From Synergistota bacterium (GTDB taxonomy: Bacteria > Synergistota > GBS-1), in assembly GCA_025060595.1 (NCBI GenBank), contig JANXBX010000002.1, forward strand, positions 144,310 through 208,309: a stretch of 64,000 bases of DNA, given 5' to 3'. Position 1 is the first letter of the stretch. Each line of letters opens with the position of its first letter. Positions 9,513 through 16,805 of this stretch are shown piece after piece. Below the pieces are notes generated by a model. That model had not been told where the DNA came from. It worked only from the letters and a program-made list of their open reading frames with translations, and did not search any database. Both the position numbers and the translations under genes were made by a program.

Positions 9513-10349
9513 ATGGGGGAAAGAAAATATCTTCTTCTTTTCCTTATACCCTTAATCGCTATAATCGTTCTTTTCCTGTTTATACCCCTTGCTTTCGTTT
9601 TAAGGGATAGCCTTCTGGTCGAAGGAAGGCTATCCCTTTCTAATTACTACGCCATATTCACAAAGAGGCTCTATATAAACTCCTTTAAAACGAGCTTAGC
9701 CCTCTCCTTAGCTACCACAGCCATAGGCACATCCCTAGGTATACCTTTATCTTATTTAATATATAAAAAGGGAAGCTTTGCAAGGGATATGCTTCTTTCA
9801 CTTAACTCCATTCCCTTGGTTTTTAGCGGACTTGTGGTAGGCTTTTCCTTCATCGTTCTCCTAGGCGGAAGCGGATTTATAACCTTACTCTTTAAGATGC
9901 TATTTGGGATAAACCCTATAGAGTTCTCCGCCTTCTTATTCACATGGAAAGGATTGATGATCGCCTATCTATACTTCTTAATACCCAGGATGGTCTTAAC
10001 GATGATAGCTGCCTGGTCAACCTTCAACTGGAACCTTTTGGATGCAGCCATAAGCTTAGGCGCATCTTACTCCTTCGCCTTTAGAAAGGTTATTCTTCCC
10101 CTAATAGCTCCATCAGTTATAGCAGGCTCTTCCCTCCTCTTTGCAGTAAGCATGGGAGCCTTTGGAACAGCCTTCGCCTTAACTGGAACTGGAGTCAACA
10201 TAGTACCGCTACTTATCTATACTCACATATCTGAGGTAGGAATAGAGCTAGGCAGAGCAGATGCTTTAGCGGTCATTCTAACGCTTCTAACCACATCCAT
10301 AATAGTTGTATACGAAAGGCTATTTATAAGGAGAATAAGGAGAACCTGA
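9513..10349 (+). CDS. ABC importer permease, PotB/CysT-like
   Basis: This 278-residue permease forms the importer channel with the PotC-like subunit. It has about six membrane helices and the EAA loop DAAISLGASYSFAFRKVILP (about residues 175-195). It begins 3 bases after the binding-protein stop, closing the six-gene run that starts at the alkaline phosphatase. The 3' end overlaps the convergent DJ-1/PfpI gene by 30 bases. I see no terminator hairpin, so the two transcripts probably run into each other. Confidence 0.9.
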   Translation: MGERKYLLLFLIPLIAIIVLFLFIPLAFVLRDSLLVEGRLSLSNYYAIFTKRLYINSFKTSLALSLATTAIGTSLGIPLSYLIYKKGSFARDMLLSLNSIPLVFSGLVVGFSFIVLLGGSGFITLLFKMLFGINPIEFSAFLFTWKGLMIAYLYFLIPRMVLTMIAAWSTFNWNLLDAAISLGASYSFAFRKVILPLIAPSVIAGSSLLFAVSMGAFGTAFALTGTGVNIVPLLIYTHISEVGIELGRADALAVILTLLTTSIIVVYERLFIRRIRRT

Positions 10350-10865
10350 AAGAAGAGCCTCTATTATAGCTTTACAGAAGGCTGGTAGATCCTTCGGGGT
10401 ACGAGAGGTTATTATGTTACCATCGACTACGGCCTCCGCATCCACAAACTCCGCTCCAGCGTTAACCACATCATCCTTAATAGCAAAGAAGGCGGTTGCT
10501 TTTCTCCCTCTAAGAAGGTTAGCAGAAGCAAGCATCCACGGACCGTGACATATAGCTGCGACCACTTTGCCCTTTTCACCGGCCTCCTTAACGAAATTCA
10601 CAAGCTTGGGATCCCTTCTCATCCTATCAGGAGAATATCCACCGGGAATTATAACCGCATCAAAGTCATCAGCCTTAGCCTGATCACTCGTTATATCCGC
10701 CTCAGCGGGAACTCCATACTTTCCCTTATAGGTTCTCTTTTCAGGGCCAACTAATACTACTTCCGCTCCCTCTTCCTTCATCCTTAAAAGGGGATACCAC
10801 AGCTCAAGGTCCTCAAACGTGTCCTCAACCAGAATAGCTATCCTTCTACCCTTTAACCTCTCCAT
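10320..10865 (-). CDS. DJ-1/PfpI family protein (class I glutamine amidotransferase-like)
   Basis: The protein has about 181 residues in the DJ-1/PfpI fold. It shows the nucleophile elbow AAICHGPWML with the conserved Cys (about residue 102) followed by His, VIIPGGYSPDRMR, and the acidic position early in EDTFEDLELWYP. Members are variously peptidases, glyoxalases/deglycases or chaperones. ATG 10865 is preferred over GTG 10874 because AGGGGGTG lies 6 bases ahead of it. It is read divergently from the MoaD-like gene and convergently with the ABC permease. The exact activity cannot be assigned. Confidence 0.88.
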   Translation of the reverse strand: MERLKGRRIAILVEDTFEDLELWYPLLRMKEEGAEVVLVGPEKRTYKGKYGVPAEADITSDQAKADDFDAVIIPGGYSPDRMRRDPKLVNFVKEAGEKGKVVAAICHGPWMLASANLLRGRKATAFFAIKDDVVNAGAEFVDAEAVVDGNIITSRTPKDLPAFCKAIIEALLSGSPYSPYK

Positions 10866-10888
10866 ATTTATCACCCCCTTGGTTTTAA

Positions 10889-10901
10889 ATTATAATATAA
10901 T
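10889..10901. promoter_or_regulatory. AT-rich divergent -10 region between the DJ-1/PfpI and MoaD-like genes
   Basis: The 53-base gap contains overlapping TATAAT hexamers on the plus strand (10891-10896 and 10896-10901) and one on the minus strand (10889-10894). They would serve the two divergent genes. No clear -35 hexamer is visible for either direction, so the exact promoter positions are uncertain. Confidence 0.4.
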
Positions 10902-10918
10902 CTGGAGGGTGATGAAAG

Positions 10919-11200
10919 TTGATAAAAGTAAAAATTAAATTTTTCGCAGGCCTTAAAGCCTTGACAAAAAAGAGCTCCATTGAGGTCACCTTAAGCGGGC
11001 CCGTAACACTAAGAGAGCTCTTAAGGGAAGCATCCTCTCAGGTAAACTTAGACCTCGAGGGAAAGCTAATTAAAGATGGGAAAATTAAAGACGGCTTCAT
11101 GGTGCTAATAAACGGAAGAAATGCCATTTACTTAAACGGAGCTGAAACGATCGTAGAAAGCGGGGAAGTGGCAATATTCCCACCTGCTGGAGGTGGATAA
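10919..11200 (+). CDS. MoaD/ThiS-like sulfur carrier protein
   Basis: This 93-residue ubiquitin-like protein ends in the diagnostic di-glycine tail (FPPAGGG). The beta-grasp pattern is visible: KVKIKFFAGLKALT, then VTLRELL, LINGRNA and VAIFPPAGGG. Carriers of this kind are adenylated and thiocarboxylated by an E1-like enzyme and give sulfur to molybdopterin/tungstopterin, thiamine or tRNA. The TTG start at 10919 follows GGAGGGTGAT. It is immediately followed by a ThiF/MoeB-like gene, an obvious partner. No other cofactor genes are nearby, so the pathway served (probably molybdenum or tungsten cofactor) is inference. Confidence 0.85.
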   Translation: MIKVKIKFFAGLKALTKKSSIEVTLSGPVTLRELLREASSQVNLDLEGKLIKDGKIKDGFMVLINGRNAIYLNGAETIVESGEVAIFPPAGGG

Positions 11201-11201
11201 A

Positions 11202-11867
11202 TTGAACATATGGCTAAGGCATGAGAAGCTTGTTGAGATGGGAATCTTAAGAAGCGCCTCCTTACTCGTAGCTGGAGCAGGAGGTCTAGGATCTACGGTT
11301 TTAGAGCTCCTTGTAAGGCTTGGGATCGGAAAGATATACATAGTAGATAACGGGATCGTAGATAAACCAGATCTAAATAGACAGATACTTTACGACAGTA
11401 AAGATCTGGGGAAGAAAAAGGTTCAAGCAGCTATAGAAAAGCTATCTGAAATATCTAAAGAAACGGTTTTAGATGGAATATTTAAAGACATAAACAGCGA
11501 TGATTTCACCCTACCTGAGGACATAATGGGAATAGTCGATTGCCTAGATAACTGGAAGAGCCGGTTTAAGCTTGAGAACTTAGCAAGAGAAAGGGAGCTA
11601 TTTTTGGTCCATGGTGGCGTCAAAGAGATGTATGGGCAGATAACTACCCTAATGTATCCTGAAACCCCATCCTTAAGAGAGATATTCGGCGAAGTTAAAG
11701 AAGAAAGAAACCTACAGGTCTATCCACCGTTAGTTATAGCTTTAGCATCGCTTCAGGTATGGGAGACGGTCAACGCTCTCCTTGGAAGACCTCGCCTGCT
11801 CGGTAAGCTTCTTGTGCTAGATCTATGGGAGCCCTCGTTAGAGATAGTCGAGATATGTAAGAGGTAA
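11202..11867 (+). CDS. ThiF/MoeB/HesA-family E1-like enzyme, short form without zinc cysteines
   Basis: This protein of about 221 residues would activate the C-terminal glycine of the adjacent MoaD-like carrier. It has the nucleotide-binding GAGGLGSTVLELLVRLGIG (about residues 25-43), the acidic end of strand 2 in IYIVDNGIVDKPDLNRQIL and the adenylation Arg in LNRQ. The usual two CxxC zinc motifs are missing: where family members have TPCxxC there is TPSLREIFG. It also lacks any rhodanese domain. TTG 11202 is preferred (GGAGGTGG 6 bases upstream) over GTG 11193. The last 98 bases overlap the end of the convergent aroKB gene. Confidence 0.83.
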   Translation: MNIWLRHEKLVEMGILRSASLLVAGAGGLGSTVLELLVRLGIGKIYIVDNGIVDKPDLNRQILYDSKDLGKKKVQAAIEKLSEISKETVLDGIFKDINSDDFTLPEDIMGIVDCLDNWKSRFKLENLARERELFLVHGGVKEMYGQITTLMYPETPSLREIFGEVKEERNLQVYPPLVIALASLQVWETVNALLGRPRLLGKLLVLDLWEPSLEIVEICKR

Positions 11868-13359
11868 GCTCAGGAAGGCTTATCGGATAGATGATAGATT
11901 CCCCTATATTCTTAACCAAGATGAAATTAACTTTGCCATTTTTAATCTTCTTATCCTGCACCAGCTTAGCATAGACCCTGTTTAAGTCTAAATCCTTTAG
12001 CTCAACCGGCATATCTATAGCCTTAAGGAGATTTAATACCCTATCTAATATCCCTCTTTCGGTAATACCTAAAAACTCCCCAAGCCTTAAGGCGAAGCTT
12101 TTACCTAAACTTACCGCCTCACCATGGCTCATATTATAAGCGCTTTCAATGGCGTGTCCCAGAGTATGCCCAAAGTTCAAGATCTGTCTTAAGGATCTAT
12201 CGAATAAATCCCTTTCCGCTATCCTAAGCTTAAGCTCGACTGATGTTTTTATAAGCTTAAAAAGCGTCCTTAAGTCCCTCTTCTTAATTCTATCTATATT
12301 ATCCTCTATGAATTCAAAGAGCTCCCTTGAAGCCACCAAGGCTATCTTTATAGCCTCTACCAATCCTTCGGAAAATCTCTTAGGGTCTTGAGAAAGGACG
12401 AAGGTTGGATCTATAAGGACAAGCTTAGGAACCTTAAAGGCCCCTATCACGTTTTTAATCTCCCCTAAGTTAATGGCGGTCTTGCCACCTATAGAGGCAT
12501 CTACTTGTCCAAGCAAGGTAGTGGGAACGCTTAGGAACTCACACCCTCGCTTAAAGGTAGCTGTAGCAAAACCAACCGCATCGGTTAATGCCCCTCCCCC
12601 TAAGGCTACCACAGTATCCTTCCTCTCTATCTCCCAATCTATAAAGGTCTTATAAAGCCTCTCAATAAAGCTTAAATCTTTGGCTTCCTCCCCATCGGGA
12701 GCTATAAGAAGCTTACCCCCCTCTTTAATGAAGGGCCTATATATCCTATAGACGCTACTAGTGGTTAATACCGGAAAGCAGCCTATCTCTTCCCAACAGA
12801 TCCTCTTTACGTGAACATCATGAAGGGAAGAGTAGATTACATCCTCCTCAAATACCCCTTTAAGGTTAAAGACCATTAATGCACAAGCTTCCTCAGGGGA
12901 AAGGTTATCCCCTTCTATGGTAAAGTGAGCCATCTCATAAAGCTCCTTTCTCGCCACATACAAACTCTCCAAACGCTCCCTTAAGTTTCCTCTTAAAAGC
13001 GGCCTATCCTCCGCTTCCCTCCTTAGCCTTCTTTCAAGCTCATCTATCGAGACCTTTATATAGAAAGATACGCTATCCTCAAGAATTGCCTTTCTATTTT
13101 CAGGATCGAGTATCGCTCCTCCCCCTAAGGATACAACTCCTCCCTTTCTTATCGAACGAAGAACAACCCTTTTCTCTATCTCCCTAAAAGCTTTCTCCCC
13201 AAGCCTATCAAATATCTCGGGAACGGACATTCCGGTTTCTCTCTCTATCTCCTTATCCGTATCCGTAAACGATAACCCCAAAGCATCCGCCAAAAGCTTT
13301 CCTACGGTGCTCTTCCCAGAACCGGATAATCCCACTATCGTGATAGTTCTTTTCTCCAT
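11770..13359 (-). CDS. aroKB: Bifunctional shikimate kinase / 3-dehydroquinate synthase
   Basis: This 529-residue fusion provides two steps of the shikimate pathway. Residues 1 to about 165 are shikimate kinase (P-loop GLSGSGKST, DTDKEIE, and GGGA in VVSLGGGAI). Residues from about 180 are the NAD- and metal-dependent 3-dehydroquinate synthase (ALGGGALTDAVGF, PTTLLGQVDASIGGKT, NFGHTLGHAIE, SHGEAVSLG). Fused AroKB is known from Thermotogales. It is the last gene of the aro operon. It overlaps aroC by 25 bases at the start and the convergent ThiF-like gene by 98 bases at the end. Separate aroE and aroQ genes are not in this operon. Confidence 0.95.
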   Translation of the reverse strand: MEKRTITIVGLSGSGKSTVGKLLADALGLSFTDTDKEIERETGMSVPEIFDRLGEKAFREIEKRVVLRSIRKGGVVSLGGGAILDPENRKAILEDSVSFYIKVSIDELERRLRREAEDRPLLRGNLRERLESLYVARKELYEMAHFTIEGDNLSPEEACALMVFNLKGVFEEDVIYSSLHDVHVKRICWEEIGCFPVLTTSSVYRIYRPFIKEGGKLLIAPDGEEAKDLSFIERLYKTFIDWEIERKDTVVALGGGALTDAVGFATATFKRGCEFLSVPTTLLGQVDASIGGKTAINLGEIKNVIGAFKVPKLVLIDPTFVLSQDPKRFSEGLVEAIKIALVASRELFEFIEDNIDRIKKRDLRTLFKLIKTSVELKLRIAERDLFDRSLRQILNFGHTLGHAIESAYNMSHGEAVSLGKSFALRLGEFLGITERGILDRVLNLLKAIDMPVELKDLDLNRVYAKLVQDKKIKNGKVNFILVKNIGESIIYPISLPELTSYISRLSLTRAPIDLAQEAYRAGEVFQGER

Positions 13360-14450
13360 GACTCTACCCTCTCCTTCACCTCTGAAATCCTATCTCCCCC
13401 AAATTTCTCCAAAATAAAGTTAAGTATAGTAAAGGAAACCATGGCCTCACCTACAACTGAGGCAGCAGGAACGACCACCACATCTGATCTAATATAAGGA
13501 AGGGGACACTCCTTTAAGGTTTCAAGATCTATAGAGCTATCTAACGCATGGGAAGTAGGTATGGGCTTAAGGTAAGCGATCAAGACTATATCTTCACCGT
13601 TCGAGACCCCTCCCTCTATTCCACCAGCACGGTTAGAGCTTCTTCTTATCACCCCATCTTTAACTACAAAGCGATCTTGAAACTCGCTACCTGATTTCCT
13701 AGAGCCACATATAGCCTCTCCTATCTCAACAGCCTTAACGGACGGAATAGAAAGAAGGGAAAAACCCAATGCTGCATCAAGCCTTCTATCCCACTGAACA
13801 TAGCTACCAAGGCCAGGCGGGACGTTCTTAGCTATAACTATAAAGCTACCTCCCAGGCTATCCCCTTTAGACTTAGCCTCCTCTATTTCCTTCAACATCA
13901 GCTCCGTAGTCTCCTCATCAGGACAGTAAATAGGCGAGCTATCTCTTTTAAGGATCAAATTCTCTATCTCTAGGTAACTTTTATCCAGGGAAACCCTTCC
14001 TATACTCCTTGTGAAAGCGAAAACCTCCACCTTAAGCTCCCTTAAGGCAAGGGAGCATATGGCTCCAAGAAGGGTCCTTATGGCCGTTTCCCTTGCGCTT
14101 GCTCTTTCCGCAACCACATTTAGATCTTTAAGCCCATACTTTATATGCCCCACATAATCGGCGTGCCCTGGCCTTGGAACGGTCCTAAATCCTGGATTAG
14201 GATTATTCCCTCTATTTACAAGCTCAACTGATATAGGAGCTCCGGTCGTAAACCCCTCATGGATACCAGCAGATATAACAGGTTCATCAAGCTCCATCTC
14301 CATCCTTTTCCCCCTACCATATCCTCCCCTTCTCCTAGCCATAAAGGCCCTTAAGTAATCCATATCTATCCTCAAGCCCGCAGGCATACCATCGAGTATC
14401 CCTGATATCTTACTTCCGTGAGACTCACCAGCGGTAATCATCCTGAGCAT
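13335..14450 (-). CDS. aroC: Chorismate synthase
   Basis: This 371-residue enzyme converts 5-enolpyruvylshikimate 3-phosphate to chorismate using reduced FMN. The N-terminus MLRMITAGESHGSKISGILDGMPAG is characteristic, followed by GRGKRMEME and the conserved RPGHADY segment. Further family motifs are ASARETA and the late SNRAGGIEGGVSNGEDI. The length is typical. It lies 6 bases after aroA and its end overlaps the aroKB start, so the three are translated from one transcript under the control of the Tyr/Phe leader upstream. Confidence 0.97.
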   Translation of the reverse strand: MLRMITAGESHGSKISGILDGMPAGLRIDMDYLRAFMARRRGGYGRGKRMEMELDEPVISAGIHEGFTTGAPISVELVNRGNNPNPGFRTVPRPGHADYVGHIKYGLKDLNVVAERASARETAIRTLLGAICSLALRELKVEVFAFTRSIGRVSLDKSYLEIENLILKRDSSPIYCPDEETTELMLKEIEEAKSKGDSLGGSFIVIAKNVPPGLGSYVQWDRRLDAALGFSLLSIPSVKAVEIGEAICGSRKSGSEFQDRFVVKDGVIRRSSNRAGGIEGGVSNGEDIVLIAYLKPIPTSHALDSSIDLETLKECPLPYIRSDVVVVPAASVVGEAMVSFTILNFILEKFGGDRISEVKERVESWRKELSR

Positions 14451-14456
14451 CTTAAA

Positions 14457-15731
14457 TCACCTCGTAAGGTCCTCTAAAATGTTGAAGAAGTTTGGGAAAG
14501 ATATTTTAACCCAATTAGCCCCCATTATCTTTGATGGACCGTCGTCCTCAACACAAAGGGAGGCTATGCTTAATAGCATAGCTATCCTATGGTCACCATG
14601 AGAGTTAAGCCTAGTAGAGGATCTTAAGCTTGCCTTACCTTTAACTATGAATCCATCCTCAAGCTCTTCGATGTTAACGCCCATCTTCCTGAGCTCAGAG
14701 ACAACAGAGGCAATCCTATCGCTCTCCTTAACTCTAAGCTCCTGAGCTCCCCTTACAACCGTTTCCCCTTCCGCGAAAGCCCCAAGAAGAGCAACTAACG
14801 GAATTTCATCTATCATCTGAGGAGTCTCATCAGGAGAAACTACCGTTCCTAAAAGCTTAGATGTAGAAACTCTCACCTTCCCAATAGGTTCAAAATCATC
14901 CCTTTCAACCTTTACCTCCACGTTAGCCCTCATCCTCTCAAGTACCCTTAAAAGGCCTATCCTCGTAGGATTCAAATTAACATCCTCAATTACTATATCC
15001 GCATCCCTGTGAATAACCCCAAGGGTTATGAAAAACGCAGCGGAGGAGAAATCCCCCGGAACCTCTATCTTTAAAGGATAAAGACTATCAACAGGATCGA
15101 TCTCTATAAAGCCATCCCTTTCCCTTAAATCGACCCCCATGCTCCTTAACATCCTTTCAGTGTGGTCCCTGCTCTTTCTCGGCTCCTTATACCGGCTTCT
15201 ACCAGAGGCAAAAAGGGAGGCTAAGATAAATGCGCTTTTCACCTGAGCGCTTGGAATGGGGGCCTCATAATCTATACCTTTAAGTTCACCACCATTCAAC
15301 GTTATAGGAAGATAAGCTCCCCCTTCTCTTCCTAAAATGCTCACACCCATCTCTCTCAGGGGCTTAACCACTCTCATCATAGGTCTTCTGCTTAGGCTCT
15401 TATCCCCATAAAGGGTAAAAGTCCCTTTCCTTGAGGCCAAAAGCCCCATACCAATCCGAGCTGTAGTCCCGGAGTTACCACAATACAACGGCTTTGAAGG
15501 CTCTTTGAACGGACGAGGCTTGATCACAAGCCTTTTGAAATCACCTTCAAAATCAATACCGCAAGCCTTTAAAAGATTAAAAGTTCTTTTTACATCATCA
15601 GCCTCAAGGATGTTCCTTACTTCAGACTCACCTTTTGCCAAGGATGAAAAAAACAAAGCCCTGTGACTTATAGACTTATCGGGCGAGACCCTTACTACAC
15701 CCCTAACTCTTTGAGCTCTTCCAAGTTCCAT
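14457..15731 (-). CDS. aroA: 3-phosphoshikimate 1-carboxyvinyltransferase (EPSP synthase)
   Basis: This 424-residue enzyme joins phosphoenolpyruvate to shikimate 3-phosphate. Visible motifs are [12 protein letters not shown] (shikimate-binding Lys and Ser), [16 protein letters not shown] (the conserved NSGT region), [11 protein letters not shown] and, near the C-terminus, RVKESDRI and [11 protein letters not shown]. It overlaps the end of the DAHP synthase gene by 37 bases and is followed at 6 bases by aroC. Confidence 0.97.
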   Translation of the reverse strand: MELGRAQRVRGVVRVSPDKSISHRALFFSSLAKGESEVRNILEADDVKRTFNLLKACGIDFEGDFKRLVIKPRPFKEPSKPLYCGNSGTTARIGMGLLASRKGTFTLYGDKSLSRRPMMRVVKPLREMGVSILGREGGAYLPITLNGGELKGIDYEAPIPSAQVKSAFILASLFASGRSRYKEPRKSRDHTERMLRSMGVDLRERDGFIEIDPVDSLYPLKIEVPGDFSSAAFFITLGVIHRDADIVIEDVNLNPTRIGLLRVLERMRANVEVKVERDDFEPIGKVRVSTSKLLGTVVSPDETPQMIDEIPLVALLGAFAEGETVVRGAQELRVKESDRIASVVSELRKMGVNIEELEDGFIVKGKASLRSSTRLNSHGDHRIAMLLSIASLCVEDDGPSKIMGANWVKISFPNFFNILEDLTR

Positions 15732-16561
15732 TTTATTCCCCCCAATACTAAACGTTTTTTCTCTACCTCACAGAGATTAGATATTCCTGATAAAACCAAG
15801 GCGAACTCCTCAAAGTTAAGGCTCTGATAACCATCGGATAGGGCCTCCTCCGGCTTAGGGTGAACCTCTATCATTATGGCATGAGCTCCGGCAGCAACAG
15901 CCGCCTTAGCCAATGGCGGAATAAGGTCTCTCCTTCCGGTTCCGTGACTTATATCCACACAGACTGGAAGATGAGCCATAGCCTTAACCACAGGAACCGC
16001 CGAGAGATCTAAAGTATTTCTTGTGGCTCTTTCAAAGGTCCTTATACCCCTTTCGCATAAGATTATCCTTTCGTTTCCATGACAAGCGATATACTCAGCT
16101 GCAAGCAACCATTCCTCTATGGTAGCCATAAAACCTCTCTTAAGAAGAACAGGCTTATCCACCTTACCAAGAGCCTTAAGGAGAGCATAGTTAAACATGT
16201 TTCTAGTCCCCACTTGAAGAACATCAGCATACTCATATACAAGGTCTATCATGGTTGTATCCATAACCTCCGTAACTACCTTCATACCATAGCTATCTGC
16301 AGCCTCCCTAAGCATCCTTAAGCCAAGCTCTTCAAGCCCTTGGAAGGAGTAAGGAGAGGTCCTAGGCTTGAAAGCCCCTCCTCTAAGCAACCTAATACCC
16401 AAACCCGCAAGCGCTCTCGCAGTCTCGTTTATCTGCTCCTCAGACTCAACGGAACAAGGTCCAGCTATAATGTTTAAGAAGTTTCCTCCTACCGGAATAT
16501 CACCTATCCATATCAGAGTATCCTCCTTTCGAGCCTCCCTTGAAACAAGCCTTAACCCCAA
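15695..16561 (-). CDS. aroF: 3-deoxy-7-phosphoheptulonate (DAHP) synthase, type I-beta, without regulatory domain
   Basis: This first enzyme of aromatic biosynthesis condenses phosphoenolpyruvate and erythrose 4-phosphate. The catalytic barrel shows [51 protein letters not shown] and [11 protein letters not shown]. At about 288 residues it has only a short N-terminal strand region, with no ferredoxin-like or ACT domain and no chorismate mutase, so allosteric feedback by aromatic amino acids is unlikely. TTG 16561 (GGAGG 8 bases upstream) is preferred over GTG 16570. Expression is governed by the leader attenuator just upstream. Confidence 0.94.
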   Translation of the reverse strand: MGLRLVSREARKEDTLIWIGDIPVGGNFLNIIAGPCSVESEEQINETARALAGLGIRLLRGGAFKPRTSPYSFQGLEELGLRMLREAADSYGMKVVTEVMDTTMIDLVYEYADVLQVGTRNMFNYALLKALGKVDKPVLLKRGFMATIEEWLLAAEYIACHGNERIILCERGIRTFERATRNTLDLSAVPVVKAMAHLPVCVDISHGTGRRDLIPPLAKAAVAAGAHAIMIEVHPKPEEALSDGYQSLNFEEFALVLSGISNLCEVEKKRLVLGGIKWNLEELKELGV

Positions 16562-16585
16562 ATTAACCACCTCCCATGTGGGTAT

Positions 16586-16640
16586 AAAAAAAAGGGCCTC
16601 CGGGTAAATACCGAATAGGGGTATTTACCCGGAGGCCCTT
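16586..16640 (-). terminator. Intrinsic terminator in the aro operon leader (attenuator terminator)
   Basis: On the minus strand a perfect 21-bp inverted repeat (arms 16620-16640 and 16592-16612, 7-base loop) is followed directly by eight U residues (16586-16593 read as T; the first two also pair). It lies between the leader peptide and the DAHP synthase gene, within the 5' leader and upstream of the Shine-Dalgarno, so transcription of the operon must pass it. The GC-rich base of the stem (GGGCCTCC) makes it a very strong terminator. Confidence 0.93.
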
Positions 16641-16668
16641 AACCCTCCGCGGGTAAACACCCCTATTC
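16613..16668 (-). promoter_or_regulatory. Antiterminator hairpin of the aro leader
   Basis: The 5' arm (16668 to 16644 on the minus strand) starts with the GAATAG that is the last sense codon and stop of the leader peptide. It can pair with 16635 to 16613, which includes most of the 5' half of the terminator stem and its loop. I count 18 consecutive pairs with one G-U, a 2-base bulge, then 5 more pairs around an 8-base loop. It and the terminator are mutually exclusive. A ribosome parked on the leader stop codon would cover the 5' arm; a ribosome stalled at the Tyr codons would leave it free. Confidence 0.88.
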
Positions 16669-16722
16669 AAAGAAGAAGTAATAATACCCGAAGTCCCTTA
16701 TTCTATCTGCCCATATATTCAT
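16663..16722 (-). CDS. Tyr/Phe leader peptide of the aro operon
   Basis: This is a 19-residue ORF, MNIWADRIRDFGYYYFFFE, ending in TAG. Three Tyr codons (16686-16678) and three Phe codons (16677-16669) stand in a row just before the antiterminator arm, with a further Phe at codon 11 and a Trp at codon 4. This is the layout of classic amino-acid biosynthetic attenuator peptides. There is no Shine-Dalgarno. The predicted transcription start is only about 10-15 bases upstream of the ATG, so translation would begin on a nearly leaderless RNA. It should act in cis as a sensor of charged tRNA-Tyr and tRNA-Phe. Confidence 0.9.
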   Translation of the reverse strand: MNIWADRIRDFGYYYFFFE

Positions 16723-16738
16723 GGCTATTTAGTTATAA

Positions 16739-16766
16739 ATTATACCATCGAATCCGTATAATGCAA
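16739..16766 (-). promoter_or_regulatory. Sigma-70-type promoter of the aro operon
   Basis: On the minus strand TTGCAT (16761-16766), a 16-base spacer and TATAAT (16739-16744) preceded by TG one base upstream form an extended -10 promoter. Predicted transcription begins near 16733, just ahead of the leader peptide. The same GTATTGCATT -35 context recurs at the tRNA-Arg promoter (24651-24656). Confidence 0.78.
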
Positions 16767-16789
16767 TACTCCTTAAAAAAAATTTTTTA

Positions 16790-16805
16790 TGTTATAATAA
16801 GCTTA
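16790..16805 (+). promoter_or_regulatory. Extended -10 promoter giving a leaderless V-ATPase mRNA
   Basis: TGTTATAAT (TG at 16790-16791, TATAAT at 16793-16798) ends 7 bases before the A of the ATG at 16805. Initiation at the usual distance would start the mRNA at the start codon itself. No Shine-Dalgarno is present and no -35 hexamer is evident, which fits an extended -10 promoter. Confidence 0.65.
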
